Shown in pieces: positions 25,417-33,368 of a stretch of DNA of 64,000 nucleotides. The notes beneath the pieces were generated by a model. The model saw only the letters and a list, made by a program, of their open reading frames with translations, ran no database searches and was not told where the DNA came from. Numbering within the stretch: the stretch's first letter is position 1; every line of letters begins with the position of its first letter. The stretch covers positions 1 through 64,000 of the forward strand of contig NZ_CANKYH010000008.1 of assembly GCF_947487915.1 (NCBI RefSeq). The letters run 5' to 3'. Both the position numbers and the translations under genes were made by a program. The DNA is from an uncultured Serinicoccus sp. (lineage in GTDB: Bacteria > Actinomycetota > Actinomycetes > Actinomycetales > Dermatophilaceae).

Positions 25417-25809
25417 GTGACCACGCTGCACGCCAAGCTGGTCAAGGCGACCGGCCGGCTCGGAGCCGGGCCGCAGGACGGCGCCGTCCTCGTCCTCGAC
25501 CACACCGGCGCGAAGACCGGGACCGCCCGGGAGACGCCACTGATGTTCGTCCGGCACGGCGAGGGGTATGCCGTCGCCGCCTCCGCGAACGGTGCGGACC
25601 AGCACCCGGGCTGGTTCTACAACCTGCGGGCTCACCCCGACGTCACCATCCACGTGCAGAAGCGCGCCATCCCCGTGCGGGCCCGCGAGGCCGGGCCGGT
25701 GGAGCGGCAGGAGATCTACGCCCGCTTCGTCGCGGTGCACCAGCGTTTCGCCGCCTACCAGGACAAGACCTCCCGGGTCATCCCGGTGGTCGTGCTGGAC
25801 CCCCGCTGA
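25417..25809 (+). CDS. deazaflavin (F420)-dependent nitroreductase-like protein
   Basis: About 130 residues of the DDN/flavin-binding split-barrel family that uses coenzyme F420 or flavin to reduce quinones or nitro compounds. The signature RETPLMFVRHGEGYAVAASANGADQHPGWFYNLRAHPDVTI is intact. The GTG at 25417 is the first standard start, but the frame is open upstream and the seven codons from CTG at 25396 read LSTFLRL, close to the MSTFLRLV opening of relatives. TAGGCT (25384-25389) lies 6 bases before that CTG, so the true start may be non-standard. Confidence 0.82.
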   Translation: MTTLHAKLVKATGRLGAGPQDGAVLVLDHTGAKTGTARETPLMFVRHGEGYAVAASANGADQHPGWFYNLRAHPDVTIHVQKRAIPVRAREAGPVERQEIYARFVAVHQRFAAYQDKTSRVIPVVVLDPR

Positions 25810-25816
25810 GGCAGGG

Positions 25817-25852
25817 TTGACAACATACAACTAGTTGGTTGTATGTTGTCAA
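25817..25852 (+). promoter_or_regulatory. ArsR-type operator overlapping a leaderless promoter
   Basis: Perfect 15-bp inverted repeat, TTGACAACATACAAC (25817-25831) and its complement (25838-25852), with a 6-bp spacer. It contains a consensus -35 TTGACA (25817-25822) and a -10 TATGTT (25842-25847) that ends 6 bases before the ATG at 25854. The site covers the whole core promoter, so bound regulator must block transcription of its own operon. Confidence 0.85.
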
Positions 25853-25853
25853 C

Positions 25854-26180
25854 ATGGACGACCCCTCCGAGGACCGCGCGGACGCGATGTTCCACGCGCT
25901 CGCCGACCGCACGAGACGCGACATCCTGCGCCGCGTGCTGGCCGGGGAGCACTCGGTGTCGGCCCTGGCGACGAGCTACGACATGAGCTTCGCCGCCGTC
26001 CAGAAGCATGTCGCCGTGCTGGAGCGCGCCGGCCTGCTCACCAAGCGTCGGCGCGGCCGGGAGCAGCTGGCCAGCGGCGACGTGGAGGCCGTCCGCTCGG
26101 TCTCCTCGATGCTCACCGAGCTGGAGCACCTGTGGCGCGGCCGCATCGATCGCATCGACACCTTTCTCGAGGAGCACTGA
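25854..26180 (+). CDS. ArsR-family winged-helix regulator
   Basis: A 108-residue DNA-binding protein: FHALADRTRRDILRRVLAGEHSVSALA, then the recognition helix region MSFAAVQKHVAVLERAGLLTKRRRGREQ. This is the subgroup always paired with an SRPBCC/AHSA1 protein, as here (next ATG one base after its stop). No arsenic-type Cys metal site is visible. The start is the ATG at 25854, next to a -10 at leaderless distance; an ATG 15 bases upstream lies inside the operator. Likely autorepressor; ligand unknown. Confidence 0.9.
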   Translation: MDDPSEDRADAMFHALADRTRRDILRRVLAGEHSVSALATSYDMSFAAVQKHVAVLERAGLLTKRRRGREQLASGDVEAVRSVSSMLTELEHLWRGRIDRIDTFLEEH

Positions 26181-26181
26181 C

Positions 26182-26670
26182 ATGCCCGTCACCAGCGTCA
26201 CCACCGACACCGCCGGACGCACCATCACGATCACCGCGGAGTTCGCGGCACCGGTCGAACGGGTGTGGGAGATGTATGCCGACCCGCGCCAGCTGGAGCA
26301 GGTCTTCGGCCCGCCCTCGCACCCGGCGACCTTCGTCGAGCACGAGCTCGCGCCGGGCCGGACCACGAAGTACTTCATGACCGGCCCCGAGGGCGAGAAG
26401 TACGGCGGCCTCTGGGAGATCACCGGCGTCGACACCGGCCGCAGCTTCACCTTCGAGGACCGCTTCGCCGACGCGGAGACCTGGTCCGCGGCCGAGAGGA
26501 TGCCGGTGTCCCGCAACACGTATGCCTTCGAGCAGGTCGACGGCGGCACCCGCGCGACCTTCACCTCGGTCTACGACTCCGCCGAGGGCCTCCAGCAGGT
26601 GCTGGACATGGGCGTCGAGGAGGGCGCCACCGAGTCGATCAACCAGATCGACGGGTTCCTGGCGGCCTGA
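26182..26670 (+). CDS. SRPBCC (AHSA1-like) domain protein
   Basis: A 162-residue START/Bet v1-like protein of the AHSA1 group: ITITAEFAAPVERVWEMYADPRQLEQVFGPP at the N-terminus and VEEGATESINQIDGFLA at the C-terminus, with YGGLWEITGVDTGRSFTFEDRF in between. Such proteins bind hydrophobic ligands in a deep cavity; the ligand may also signal through the ArsR partner encoded directly upstream (one-base gap). Function in the cell unknown. Confidence 0.88.
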   Translation: MPVTSVTTDTAGRTITITAEFAAPVERVWEMYADPRQLEQVFGPPSHPATFVEHELAPGRTTKYFMTGPEGEKYGGLWEITGVDTGRSFTFEDRFADAETWSAAERMPVSRNTYAFEQVDGGTRATFTSVYDSAEGLQQVLDMGVEEGATESINQIDGFLAA

Positions 26671-26777
26671 GCCCGGCCGGGGGGCGGTGGCGCCCGGCGT
26701 GCGGGGATCGTCCGTCCACCCCGGCATGTCGGGCACCGCTGCTACCGTGTCCCCTGCTGCGCGAGAGAGGTGGGGCG

Positions 26778-27092
26778 ATGGCGGGGGACGACGAGGTCGT
26801 CATGGTGAACAACACCTACAAGGACGCTGTCCGCAGCGCCCGGTCGGCGTGCGTGAGCCCGGCTGCACGGCTGGAGGACGCCTTGCGTGCCGCGCGGCGC
26901 GCGATGGACGCCGGGGCCTGGCAGGGCCCCATGGGCGAGGACTTCTCCGGGGAGCTGAACACCTACCGGAGCCGGCTCAACGAGGCCGGGCCGGCGGCGC
27001 TGGACGACTTCGACCGGGTCATCTCCGGTCAGCCGGAACGCGTCCCGTCGACGGCCTGGCAGGTGCGCTGGCAGCGCATGGGACTGCGCTGA
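26778..27092 (+). CDS. small helical WXG100-like protein, toxin-locus partner
   Basis: A 104-residue, mostly helical acidic/basic protein (NNTYKDAVRSARSACVSPAARLEDALRAAR... with GAWQGPMGEDFSGELNTYRSRL in the centre). The W-x-G-like AWQGP turn between two helices and its place just before a large toxin gene (7-bp gap) suggest an ESX/WXG100-type export partner or chaperone, though it is not a textbook WXG100 sequence. The ATG at 26778 follows GAGAGAGGTGGGG. TACCGT at 26743-26748 could be the operon -10. Confidence 0.6.
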   Translation: MAGDDEVVMVNNTYKDAVRSARSACVSPAARLEDALRAARRAMDAGAWQGPMGEDFSGELNTYRSRLNEAGPAALDDFDRVISGQPERVPSTAWQVRWQRMGLR

Positions 27093-27099
27093 GGTCGGC

Positions 27100-29064
27100 A
27101 TGGCGCTCGTCAGCATCGACATCGGGGCGATGGAGGAGCTCGTCGCCGACATGAGGTCGGCCTACGACGAGCTCCCCTCCGACGTGAGCACCATCCGCGG
27201 CCGGCTGGACCAGGTCCTCATCGGCACCGGGTCCGTGGCCCAGGTCGACTTCGGGTCCGCCGTCTGGACCTGGATGGGCGACCGCATCCGCGACCTCAAC
27301 CGGCGTCTCGCCCTGGCGCGCCTCATCGCCGCCAGCACCCCGGGCATACCGGGCGTGGGCGTCGTCGAGATCGACGAGAGCTACGTCAGCGACCTGTCGC
27401 AGGCGGAGGTCGACGCCCTGGCCGACGAGGTCGAGGTGCTCATGACGCCGGCCGAGTTCGCGGACCCCCAGGACATCGACCCGCGGCTGCTGGAGATCCT
27501 CGCCGAGCACGCCCACGACCCCTACTTCGCCGCCGCCGTCGCGGGGCGAGTCCCGCCCTCGACGCTGGACCAGTACCTCCAGAGCATCTCCTCCTACCGC
27601 GAGTTCCACGCGCGGACCCCGGAGGAGGCCACCGACTTCGACGGCCGCTACGACGCCCTGCTCAACGGGCTCGGGATGACCTACGGGCTCGCCTCCCAGG
27701 GCGAGGGCGACCTCGAGGTCCCCGGGATGAGCGAGGCCTGGGCGGACGCCATCGAGGACGTCCCGCCGATCAGCGGCCGGGCGCAGCGCCTGTCCCTCGT
27801 CATCTCGCGGGGCACCTTCTCCACCGACCTGCTCACGACGGTCCACGACCGGATGGTCGACCTGGAGGGCGACCACGGGGCGGAGTACTGGACCTCCATG
27901 GGATTCATCTTCGACCCGGACCCGAGCAAGAGCCCGGCCACCAACCTGGTGACGGACCCGTTCGGCGGGCTCTACCAGGGGATGGGCCACAACCCCGACG
28001 CCCTGCGCCAGGTCTTCGCCGAGGGCGAGACCATCACGGTCGAGACCGACGACGGGCCGGTCGAGGTGAACGCCCGGCTGTGGGAGACGATGCGCTTCCG
28101 CGGGATGGACGAGTATGCCGTGTCCCAGCTGGTCGCCGGGCTCCAGACCGGGCTAACGGCACCGCCGGTGGAGGGCGCCGACGCCTGGCAGCCGGGGCTG
28201 GTCGAGGACCTCGAGGGGTCGATCGCGGCGATCGAGCGGGAGGCGCGGATCGCCGAGGAGAACCGGCCGCCGTGGTACGCCCGGGCCGGCCACATCGTCC
28301 TCGACGTCCTGGGGATGGTGCCGCTGGTCGGCGAGCCGGCGGACGTGCTCAACGGCCTCTGGTACACCGCCGAGGGCAACTACGTCGACGCCGGGCTGTC
28401 CTACGCCGGGGCGGTGCCTGTCGTCGGGTGGTTCGCGGTCGGCGGCAAGTGGGTCAAGCGCGCGCTGACGGTCGAGGAGCTCGCCTCGATCGAGCGGCTG
28501 GCCGCCAGCGGCACCGACGTCGGCCGGCTGCTGCCCGGCGGGCGGCTGGCCGCCTCGGCCGACGAGCTCGCCGACGCCGCCAACTTCACCACCGACGCCT
28601 TCCTCACCCCCGCAGAGCTGCGCCGCTTCGGGGACCGGCCGTGGCTGCAGAACATGGTGGCCGGCAACAGGTTCGACACCTACATGACCCCGAACTACCC
28701 CCACAACCAGGTCTACCTGCAGGCGCCCGGCGGGTCGGGCTACGTGCGGCTGGACAGCTACGTGCCCGGCGAGGAGATCATCTCGCGCAAGCTCACCCAG
28801 CTCGGCGACGTGCAGTCGACCACGGCGTTCAGCTACATCGACGAGCTGGTCACGAAGTACCCCGACTCGGCGAGGGTCGCCGACGTGCCCTCGACGCAGA
28901 TGTCGGGCTTGGCAGGTCAACGACTCCAGGGCGAGATGGTGCTGCAGGTGCCGCCACAGGCCGGAGGGACCATCCCTGACGAGGTGGCTGAGTACGCCTT
29001 CGAGAACGGCGTCCATATCATCGACATCAACGGCTTCGACTACACCGCCCACCTGTTCGACTGA
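27100..29064 (+). CDS. polymorphic toxin with pretoxin domain and unassigned C-terminal toxin
   Basis: A 654-residue protein with the modular layout of polymorphic toxins. Residues 1-85 are a helical WXG-like trafficking domain (FGSAVWTWMGDRIRDLNRRL); 90-395 are helical and unassigned; 397-450 match a PT-TG-type pretoxin segment (LDVLGMVPLVGEPADVLNG, WYTAEGNYVDAGLSYAGAVP); ~495-654 form a distinct C-terminal domain. That domain has YVRLDSYVPGEEIISRKLTQL (547-567) and LQGEMVLQVPPQ (~609) with a terminal HIIDINGFDYTAH, reminiscent of nuclease-fold toxins, but I cannot name the family. Likely exported by a type VII system, which is not in this window. Two candidate immunity genes follow. Confidence 0.72.
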   Translation: MALVSIDIGAMEELVADMRSAYDELPSDVSTIRGRLDQVLIGTGSVAQVDFGSAVWTWMGDRIRDLNRRLALARLIAASTPGIPGVGVVEIDESYVSDLSQAEVDALADEVEVLMTPAEFADPQDIDPRLLEILAEHAHDPYFAAAVAGRVPPSTLDQYLQSISSYREFHARTPEEATDFDGRYDALLNGLGMTYGLASQGEGDLEVPGMSEAWADAIEDVPPISGRAQRLSLVISRGTFSTDLLTTVHDRMVDLEGDHGAEYWTSMGFIFDPDPSKSPATNLVTDPFGGLYQGMGHNPDALRQVFAEGETITVETDDGPVEVNARLWETMRFRGMDEYAVSQLVAGLQTGLTAPPVEGADAWQPGLVEDLEGSIAAIEREARIAEENRPPWYARAGHIVLDVLGMVPLVGEPADVLNGLWYTAEGNYVDAGLSYAGAVPVVGWFAVGGKWVKRALTVEELASIERLAASGTDVGRLLPGGRLAASADELADAANFTTDAFLTPAELRRFGDRPWLQNMVAGNRFDTYMTPNYPHNQVYLQAPGGSGYVRLDSYVPGEEIISRKLTQLGDVQSTTAFSYIDELVTKYPDSARVADVPSTQMSGLAGQRLQGEMVLQVPPQAGGTIPDEVAEYAFENGVHIIDINGFDYTAHLFD

Positions 29065-29077
29065 GGAAGCGAGACAC

Positions 29078-29602
29078 GTGCCCTACCGGTATGGCCAGAG
29101 ATGGCATGGAAAGCTGCGCAAGCCCATCGGCGAGATCACCGAGGCCGAGGCTGAGCGGCGATTCACCCACGGCCCGTTCTTCTCGGTCAGCAAGGTCGGC
29201 GATCCTTCCGGCGGTGCGGTCCCCGACTTCACGCTCAGCATCGACCCTGACGGGATGTACGTCGGCAGCATCTTCTACGACGAGTTCGGCTCGGAGGTGA
29301 AGAAGTACCACTTCGACGAGGAGGCGGCCCGTCCTGGTCACTTGTTCCTCCGGGAGGTCGTCGTCACGGTCTACCCCGACGGCCAGGACAAGTGGCTGTC
29401 GCTCCGCGACTCCAAGGCGCATCGGTCCTTGCTCTTCCAGCCCGACGGCCGGGCCCGTTCCTACCTCGCCGTCAAGGGTGAACCGGCGGCCAAGGTCGAG
29501 GAGTTCACGGATGTCGACGTCTCGGCCCACTGGGTGCCGATGATCACCTTCGGCGACTGGGACCGCTTCGGCGAGCACCGCGAGCCGGGGCTGCCCGGCT
29601 GA
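29078..29602 (+). CDS. candidate immunity protein, copy 1
   Basis: A 174-residue soluble protein of no family I recognise, beginning PYRYGQRWHGKLRKPIGEI and ending GDWDRFGEHREPGLPG. The GTG start at 29078 lies 13 bases after the toxin stop with GAGGAAG upstream. Its position directly after a polymorphic toxin and its tandem duplication make an immunity role likely. It aligns with the next gene over its full length (about 70% identity by hand). Confidence 0.6.
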   Translation: MPYRYGQRWHGKLRKPIGEITEAEAERRFTHGPFFSVSKVGDPSGGAVPDFTLSIDPDGMYVGSIFYDEFGSEVKKYHFDEEAARPGHLFLREVVVTVYPDGQDKWLSLRDSKAHRSLLFQPDGRARSYLAVKGEPAAKVEEFTDVDVSAHWVPMITFGDWDRFGEHREPGLPG

Positions 29603-29612
29603 ACGCGACACG

Positions 29613-30137
29613 ATGACCTACCGGTACGGACGTGATTGGCACCCCGTGCTGCGCAGACCGATCCAGGAGATCAGCGAGCCGCAGGCCCGGAAGCGCTTCA
29701 CCGGTGGTCCGAGCCTCTCGGTGAGCAGGGTCACCGATCCCTCCGGTGGGCTGGTGCCGGACTACACGCTCACGATCAACCCGGCTGGTATGTACGTCGG
29801 GGCGGTGTTCTACGACTCGTTCGGCTCGCAGGTGAAGCACTACCACTTCTACGAGCAGGCCGACCGTCCCGGGGAGCTCTTCCTGAGCGGCCTCACGGTG
29901 CACGTCTACCCGGACGAGCAGACGACGTGGCTCTCCCTCAGGGACTCCAAGGCGCACACCGCCTTCACGTTCAGACCCGACGGGTGGGCCCGGTCCTACT
30001 TCGCCATCACGGGTGAGCCGGTGGCCAAGGTCGAGGAGTTCACGGACGTCGACGTCTCGGCCCACTGGGTGCCGATGATCACCTACGGCGACTGGGACCG
30101 CTTCGGCGAGCACCGCGAGCCGGGGCTGCCCGGCTGA
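29613..30137 (+). CDS. candidate immunity protein, copy 2
   Basis: A 174-residue paralogue of the preceding protein, same length, with an ATG at 29613 ten bases after it. The two diverge through most of their length, but the last 114 bases (30024-30137 versus 29489-29602) differ at only two positions, giving C-termini identical but for one Phe/Tyr change. Such uneven similarity points to gene conversion after duplication. It may neutralise a variant toxin domain or act in double dose. Confidence 0.6.
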   Translation: MTYRYGRDWHPVLRRPIQEISEPQARKRFTGGPSLSVSRVTDPSGGLVPDYTLTINPAGMYVGAVFYDSFGSQVKHYHFYEQADRPGELFLSGLTVHVYPDEQTTWLSLRDSKAHTAFTFRPDGWARSYFAITGEPVAKVEEFTDVDVSAHWVPMITYGDWDRFGEHREPGLPG

Positions 30138-30146
30138 GCCGAGAGA

Positions 30147-30216
30147 GCGACGGCATACCGGTCGGACGCCCGTGTCACGAGGTGGCGCACACGGAGCTGC
30201 ACAGGTATGCCGTCGC
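30147..30216. terminator. 13-bp inverted repeat between converging genes
   Basis: GCGACGGCATACC (30147-30159) and its exact complement (30204-30216) enclose 44 bases with a smaller internal stem CGTGT/ACACG (30171-30175, 30189-30193). It lies between the stop of the second immunity gene (30137) and that of the HAD gene (30234), so a bidirectional terminator is the simplest reading. Both arms carry the window's over-represented octamer GGCATACC. Confidence 0.5.
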
Positions 30217-30233
30217 GCGGCCGCGAGGGACGC

Positions 30234-30956
30234 TCAGATCTCCTCGCCGTCCCGGACGGCCTGCGCGAAGGCGGCCATCGAGGGGTACTCCGCCAGGTAG
30301 GACCACTGGCCGCGCGGCTCGGGCGTCGCGCCCCAGCCGGGGCGGGCGTGGCGGCGGTTGATCCAGACCGAGTCGAGCCCGCGCCGGGCGGCCGGGACGT
30401 GGTCGTGGAAGAGGCTCTGCGCGACGTGCAGGTGCTCCTCCCGGGCGATCCCGAGGTCCCGCAGGGTGGCGTCCAGCGCCAGGAAGTGCGGGTCGGCGGG
30501 CTTGTACGCCCCGACGTCCTGCGCCGTGACGACCGCGGACGGCGTCATGCCGAGGTGGCGGTTGCTACCGGCGAAGCCCTCACGGTGCACGTTGGACAGG
30601 ATGATGAGCGAGAACCTCTCCGCCAGCGAGGCGAGCGCCTCGGCGGAGTCCTCGAACGCCGGCCAGTCGGGCACCGAGGAGCCCAGCCGCTGCCTCCACC
30701 CCTCGTCGACCTCGGCGCCCAGCGCCCGCCCGGTGCGCGCGAAGGCCTCGGCGAGGACCTGCGGGTAGAGCGTGCGCGGGCGCTCGCGCGCCACGTCCGC
30801 CTCGTGCCGGGCATACTCGCGCAGCAGCTCCTCCTCGCTCAGCCCCAGCCCCACCTGCGCGGCCCAGGGGACGAGGACGCCGCCGATCCCGGCCTCCCAG
30901 TCGATGAGCGTGCCGTAGACGTCGAAGCTCAGCGCGCGGTAGTCCTTCAGCCGCAT
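30234..30956 (-). CDS. HAD-superfamily hydrolase, haloacid dehalogenase type II-like
   Basis: A 240-residue HAD hydrolase: nucleophile motif LSFDVYGTLIDWE near the start, motif II LIILSNVHREGF (Ser/Asn as in L-2-haloacid dehalogenases), a Lys in GAYKPADPHF and HVAQSLFHDHVPAARRGLDSVWINR at the end. Relatives act as 2-haloacid dehalogenases or small-molecule phosphatases. The ATG at 30956 shares its A with the TGA of the symporter gene, so the two are coupled; a GTG at 30959 is an alternative. It belongs to the RpiR-linked catabolic cluster. Confidence 0.82.
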   Translation of the reverse strand: MRLKDYRALSFDVYGTLIDWEAGIGGVLVPWAAQVGLGLSEEELLREYARHEADVARERPRTLYPQVLAEAFARTGRALGAEVDEGWRQRLGSSVPDWPAFEDSAEALASLAERFSLIILSNVHREGFAGSNRHLGMTPSAVVTAQDVGAYKPADPHFLALDATLRDLGIAREEHLHVAQSLFHDHVPAARRGLDSVWINRRHARPGWGATPEPRGQWSYLAEYPSMAAFAQAVRDGEEI

Positions 30957-32386
30957 CACCGAGCCTCACTCTCGGCGGCCTCGAGCGGCTGGTCCTCGAC
31001 GCTGCGCCGGGAGCCGGGGGTGAGCAGGCTGACGACCACCAGGGTCACCAGGGTGGCGGGCAGGGACACCAGCACCGAGTTGAGGTCGCCGGGCTGGCCC
31101 AGCTGCTCCCAGGTGATGGTGAGGACGACCGCGACGCTCATCGAGGCGATCGCTCCCCACTTGGTCGCCCGCTGCCAGAAGAAGATGGCGAGCACCGGCG
31201 GGGCCAGGGCCACCCCGTAGACGGTGTAGGAGTAGAGCTGCAGCTCGAGCACGGTGGGGAAGAAGCGCCCGAGCACGTAGGCGACCACGGCGATCGCCAG
31301 CACCGCGAGGCGGTGCACCTTGAGCCGGCCGCCGTCGTCCAGCTGCACACCCATCATTCGCTGCACCGCGTCGTAGACGACGTTGCCCGCGCCGGAGAGC
31401 AGGAACGAGGAACCGGTGGTGATGATGAAGGCCAGGGCCCCGCCCAGCAGCAGGCCGCCGATGACCACGGGCAGGTAGCCCTCGCCTGCCAGGGACAGGA
31501 TCGCGGTGTCCGGCTCGATGTCCGGCAGAAGCACCACGGCCGCCGACCCGAGCAGCGCCACGGGCACGGTCACGAGGAAGCTGGTGAAGAAGAACCCTGC
31601 GGTGGCCTGCTTGGCCTCCTCCTCGCTGCGCGCGGCGCCGAGCCGCTGGTACATGTTCTGGTCGGCCAGGATGAGCAGGAAGAGCGGGAGGAAGTAGCCC
31701 AGCAGGGCCAAGGCAGGGAGTCCGCCGGAGAGGGTGGTGTGGGTGTCCGGCATCCCCTGCCAGTAGGCGTCCCACCCGCCGATGTCCCGGCCCAGGATGA
31801 TCGGCAGCGCCACGAGCAGGCTCACCACGATGACCATGGCCGAGATGAAGTCGCTCCAGGCGACCGATCGCAGGCCGCCGCCCACGGCGAGGAGGGTGAT
31901 GATGACCGCCACGAGGATCGCGCCGCCCTGGGGGGACAGGGGCGTGATGACGCTGATGATGTAGCCGCCGCCGGTGAACTGGTAGGCGGTGATGCCGGTG
32001 TAGGCCAGGATCGTGATGAGCGCCGCGATGATCCGCACGGCCACGCCGTAGCGCCGCTCCAGCAGCTCGGGGACGGTGTGCGCACTCGAGCGACGGACCC
32101 GCTTGGCGATGAAGTAGAGCACGACGATCCCCACCGGTGTCCCGGCCATGAAGAAGATCGAGGCCAGCGGGCCGTAGCTGTAGGCGAAGCTCGCCCCGCC
32201 GATGATCGTCCCGGACCCGACCCAGGTGGCGAGCAGGGTGCCGATCATCACCGGCTTGGGCAGGCTGCGGCCGGCGAAGAGGAAGTCGTCACCGGTCGCG
32301 GTGTACTTGCGCCGGCTGAACCAGACGCCGATGCCGACCATCAGGGCCAGGTAGAGGACCAGGATGGTGACGTGCACGGGCTGCAT
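30956..32386 (-). CDS. sodium:solute symporter (SSS family)
   Basis: A 476-residue integral membrane transporter with about 13 hydrophobic segments of the LeuT fold: DDFLFAGRSLPKPVMIGTLLATWVGSGTIIGG in the sodium-site region and WSDFISAMVIVVSLLVALPII further on. Uses the sodium gradient to take up an organic solute. The start is the ATG at 32386 with GGGAGG seven bases upstream. It lies downstream of the RpiR gene on the same strand, has an RpiR-like operator 82 bp before it, and overlaps the HAD gene. The solute is unknown; an amino-acid derivative or peptide is suggested by the neighbouring amidohydrolase. Confidence 0.9.
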   Translation of the reverse strand: MQPVHVTILVLYLALMVGIGVWFSRRKYTATGDDFLFAGRSLPKPVMIGTLLATWVGSGTIIGGASFAYSYGPLASIFFMAGTPVGIVVLYFIAKRVRRSSAHTVPELLERRYGVAVRIIAALITILAYTGITAYQFTGGGYIISVITPLSPQGGAILVAVIITLLAVGGGLRSVAWSDFISAMVIVVSLLVALPIILGRDIGGWDAYWQGMPDTHTTLSGGLPALALLGYFLPLFLLILADQNMYQRLGAARSEEEAKQATAGFFFTSFLVTVPVALLGSAAVVLLPDIEPDTAILSLAGEGYLPVVIGGLLLGGALAFIITTGSSFLLSGAGNVVYDAVQRMMGVQLDDGGRLKVHRLAVLAIAVVAYVLGRFFPTVLELQLYSYTVYGVALAPPVLAIFFWQRATKWGAIASMSVAVVLTITWEQLGQPGDLNSVLVSLPATLVTLVVVSLLTPGSRRSVEDQPLEAAESEAR

Positions 32387-32415
32387 GACAGACCTCCCAC
32401 AGGGACGGGATGGGA

Positions 32416-32431
32416 CCGCCGGGCCCGGCGG
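32416..32431. repeat. 16-bp perfect palindrome in the symporter leader
   Basis: CCGCCGGGCCCGGCGG lies between the RpiR gene and the symporter ATG, 30 bases before the start. It could end read-through transcripts from the RpiR gene or fold in the symporter leader. No T-run follows. Confidence 0.45.
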
Positions 32432-32467
32432 ACGCTGCACGCCATCCAACCGCGAGTGCCATCAGAT

Positions 32468-32483
32468 TGCAACAACTATTGCA
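32468..32483. promoter_or_regulatory. RpiR-type operator, symporter side
   Basis: TGCAACAACTATTGCA, with TGCAA and TTGCA arms around six bases, overlaps the stop codon of the RpiR gene and precedes the symporter gene. It shares the pattern TGCAACANNTNTTGC with the site at 33369-33384, in an AT-richer patch. Binding by the neighbouring RpiR protein is inferred. Confidence 0.6.
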
Positions 32484-33357
32484 CTTCGGGCAGCAGTCCG
32501 TCCTTGTCGCGGGGGAAGAGCCCGAAGTCCCGCCAGAGCTCGTCGGCGGCGTCGGCAGCCCGGGTCGCCGCCCCGGGATCGGCCGCGACGATGGCGGCCA
32601 CCACCGCCTGGACCACCGTCACCGTCGGCACGAGCGAGGGGAACATGCTGGCCCCCTCGCTCGGGACCATGACGAACTCGTCGGCGAGCGCCGTGATGCC
32701 CGGTCGGGCGTGGTCGCCGACGACGACCAGCCGCACCCCCCGGTCCCGGGCGAGGCCCGCGATCTGCAGCAGGTCCCCGGGGGTCCGCCACAGGTGGAAG
32801 ATCACCAGCGCGTCCCCCTCGCGCAGCACCGCGAAGGCGTTGAGCAGCGCCGTGCCGCCCGCGCGCTCCAGCCGCACGTCGTGCCCGAGGGTCTGCGCGA
32901 GGTGGGCCAGCTGCAGGCCGGGGGCTGCGAAGCTGCCGGACCCGAGGACGAGGGTGGTGCGCGCGGCCACGATGATGGCGGCCACCCGGGCGAGCTGGTC
33001 CTCGTCGAGGAGGGCGGCCAGGTCCCGCAGGTTGTGCAGGTCCTGCCGGACGGCGGCCTCCCCGGCCCCCTGCGCCTCCCCGTGCTCCTGCAGCACCTCG
33101 GACGCCGAGAGCAGCGACAGGAAGCGGGACCGGACCTCCGCCCGCAGCTGCGGCCAGCCGGTGAACCCGATGAGCTGGGCCGCGCGCACGACCGTGGCGG
33201 GGTTGACCTCGGCGAGCCCCGCCGCCTCTTGGACGGAGGCGTACGACATCTGACGCGGGTGCGAGCCCAGCGCCCTCAGCACCTCCTGCACCCCCCGCCC
33301 CGGTGAACGCGCTCCGAGGCGCGACGCCACCCACGGCGGCACCTCGCTGACGGACAT
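32476..33357 (-). CDS. RpiR-family transcriptional regulator
   Basis: A 293-residue regulator with an N-terminal HTH_6 domain (MSYASVQEAAGLAEVNPATVVRAAQLIGFTGWPQLRAEV) and a C-terminal SIS domain (TTLVLGSGSFAAPGLQLAHLAQTLG, DALVIFHLWRTPGDLLQIAGLAR) that normally senses a phosphorylated sugar or a related ligand. Two matching palindromes flank it, one before the symporter operon and one in the divergent gap to the amidohydrolase gene, so it probably controls the whole cluster. Start uncertain between ATG 33357 and ATG 33366; neither has a Shine-Dalgarno. Confidence 0.88.
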   Translation of the reverse strand: MSVSEVPPWVASRLGARSPGRGVQEVLRALGSHPRQMSYASVQEAAGLAEVNPATVVRAAQLIGFTGWPQLRAEVRSRFLSLLSASEVLQEHGEAQGAGEAAVRQDLHNLRDLAALLDEDQLARVAAIIVAARTTLVLGSGSFAAPGLQLAHLAQTLGHDVRLERAGGTALLNAFAVLREGDALVIFHLWRTPGDLLQIAGLARDRGVRLVVVGDHARPGITALADEFVMVPSEGASMFPSLVPTVTVVQAVVAAIVAADPGAATRAADAADELWRDFGLFPRDKDGLLPEVQ

Positions 33358-33368
33358 GGACGTCATTG

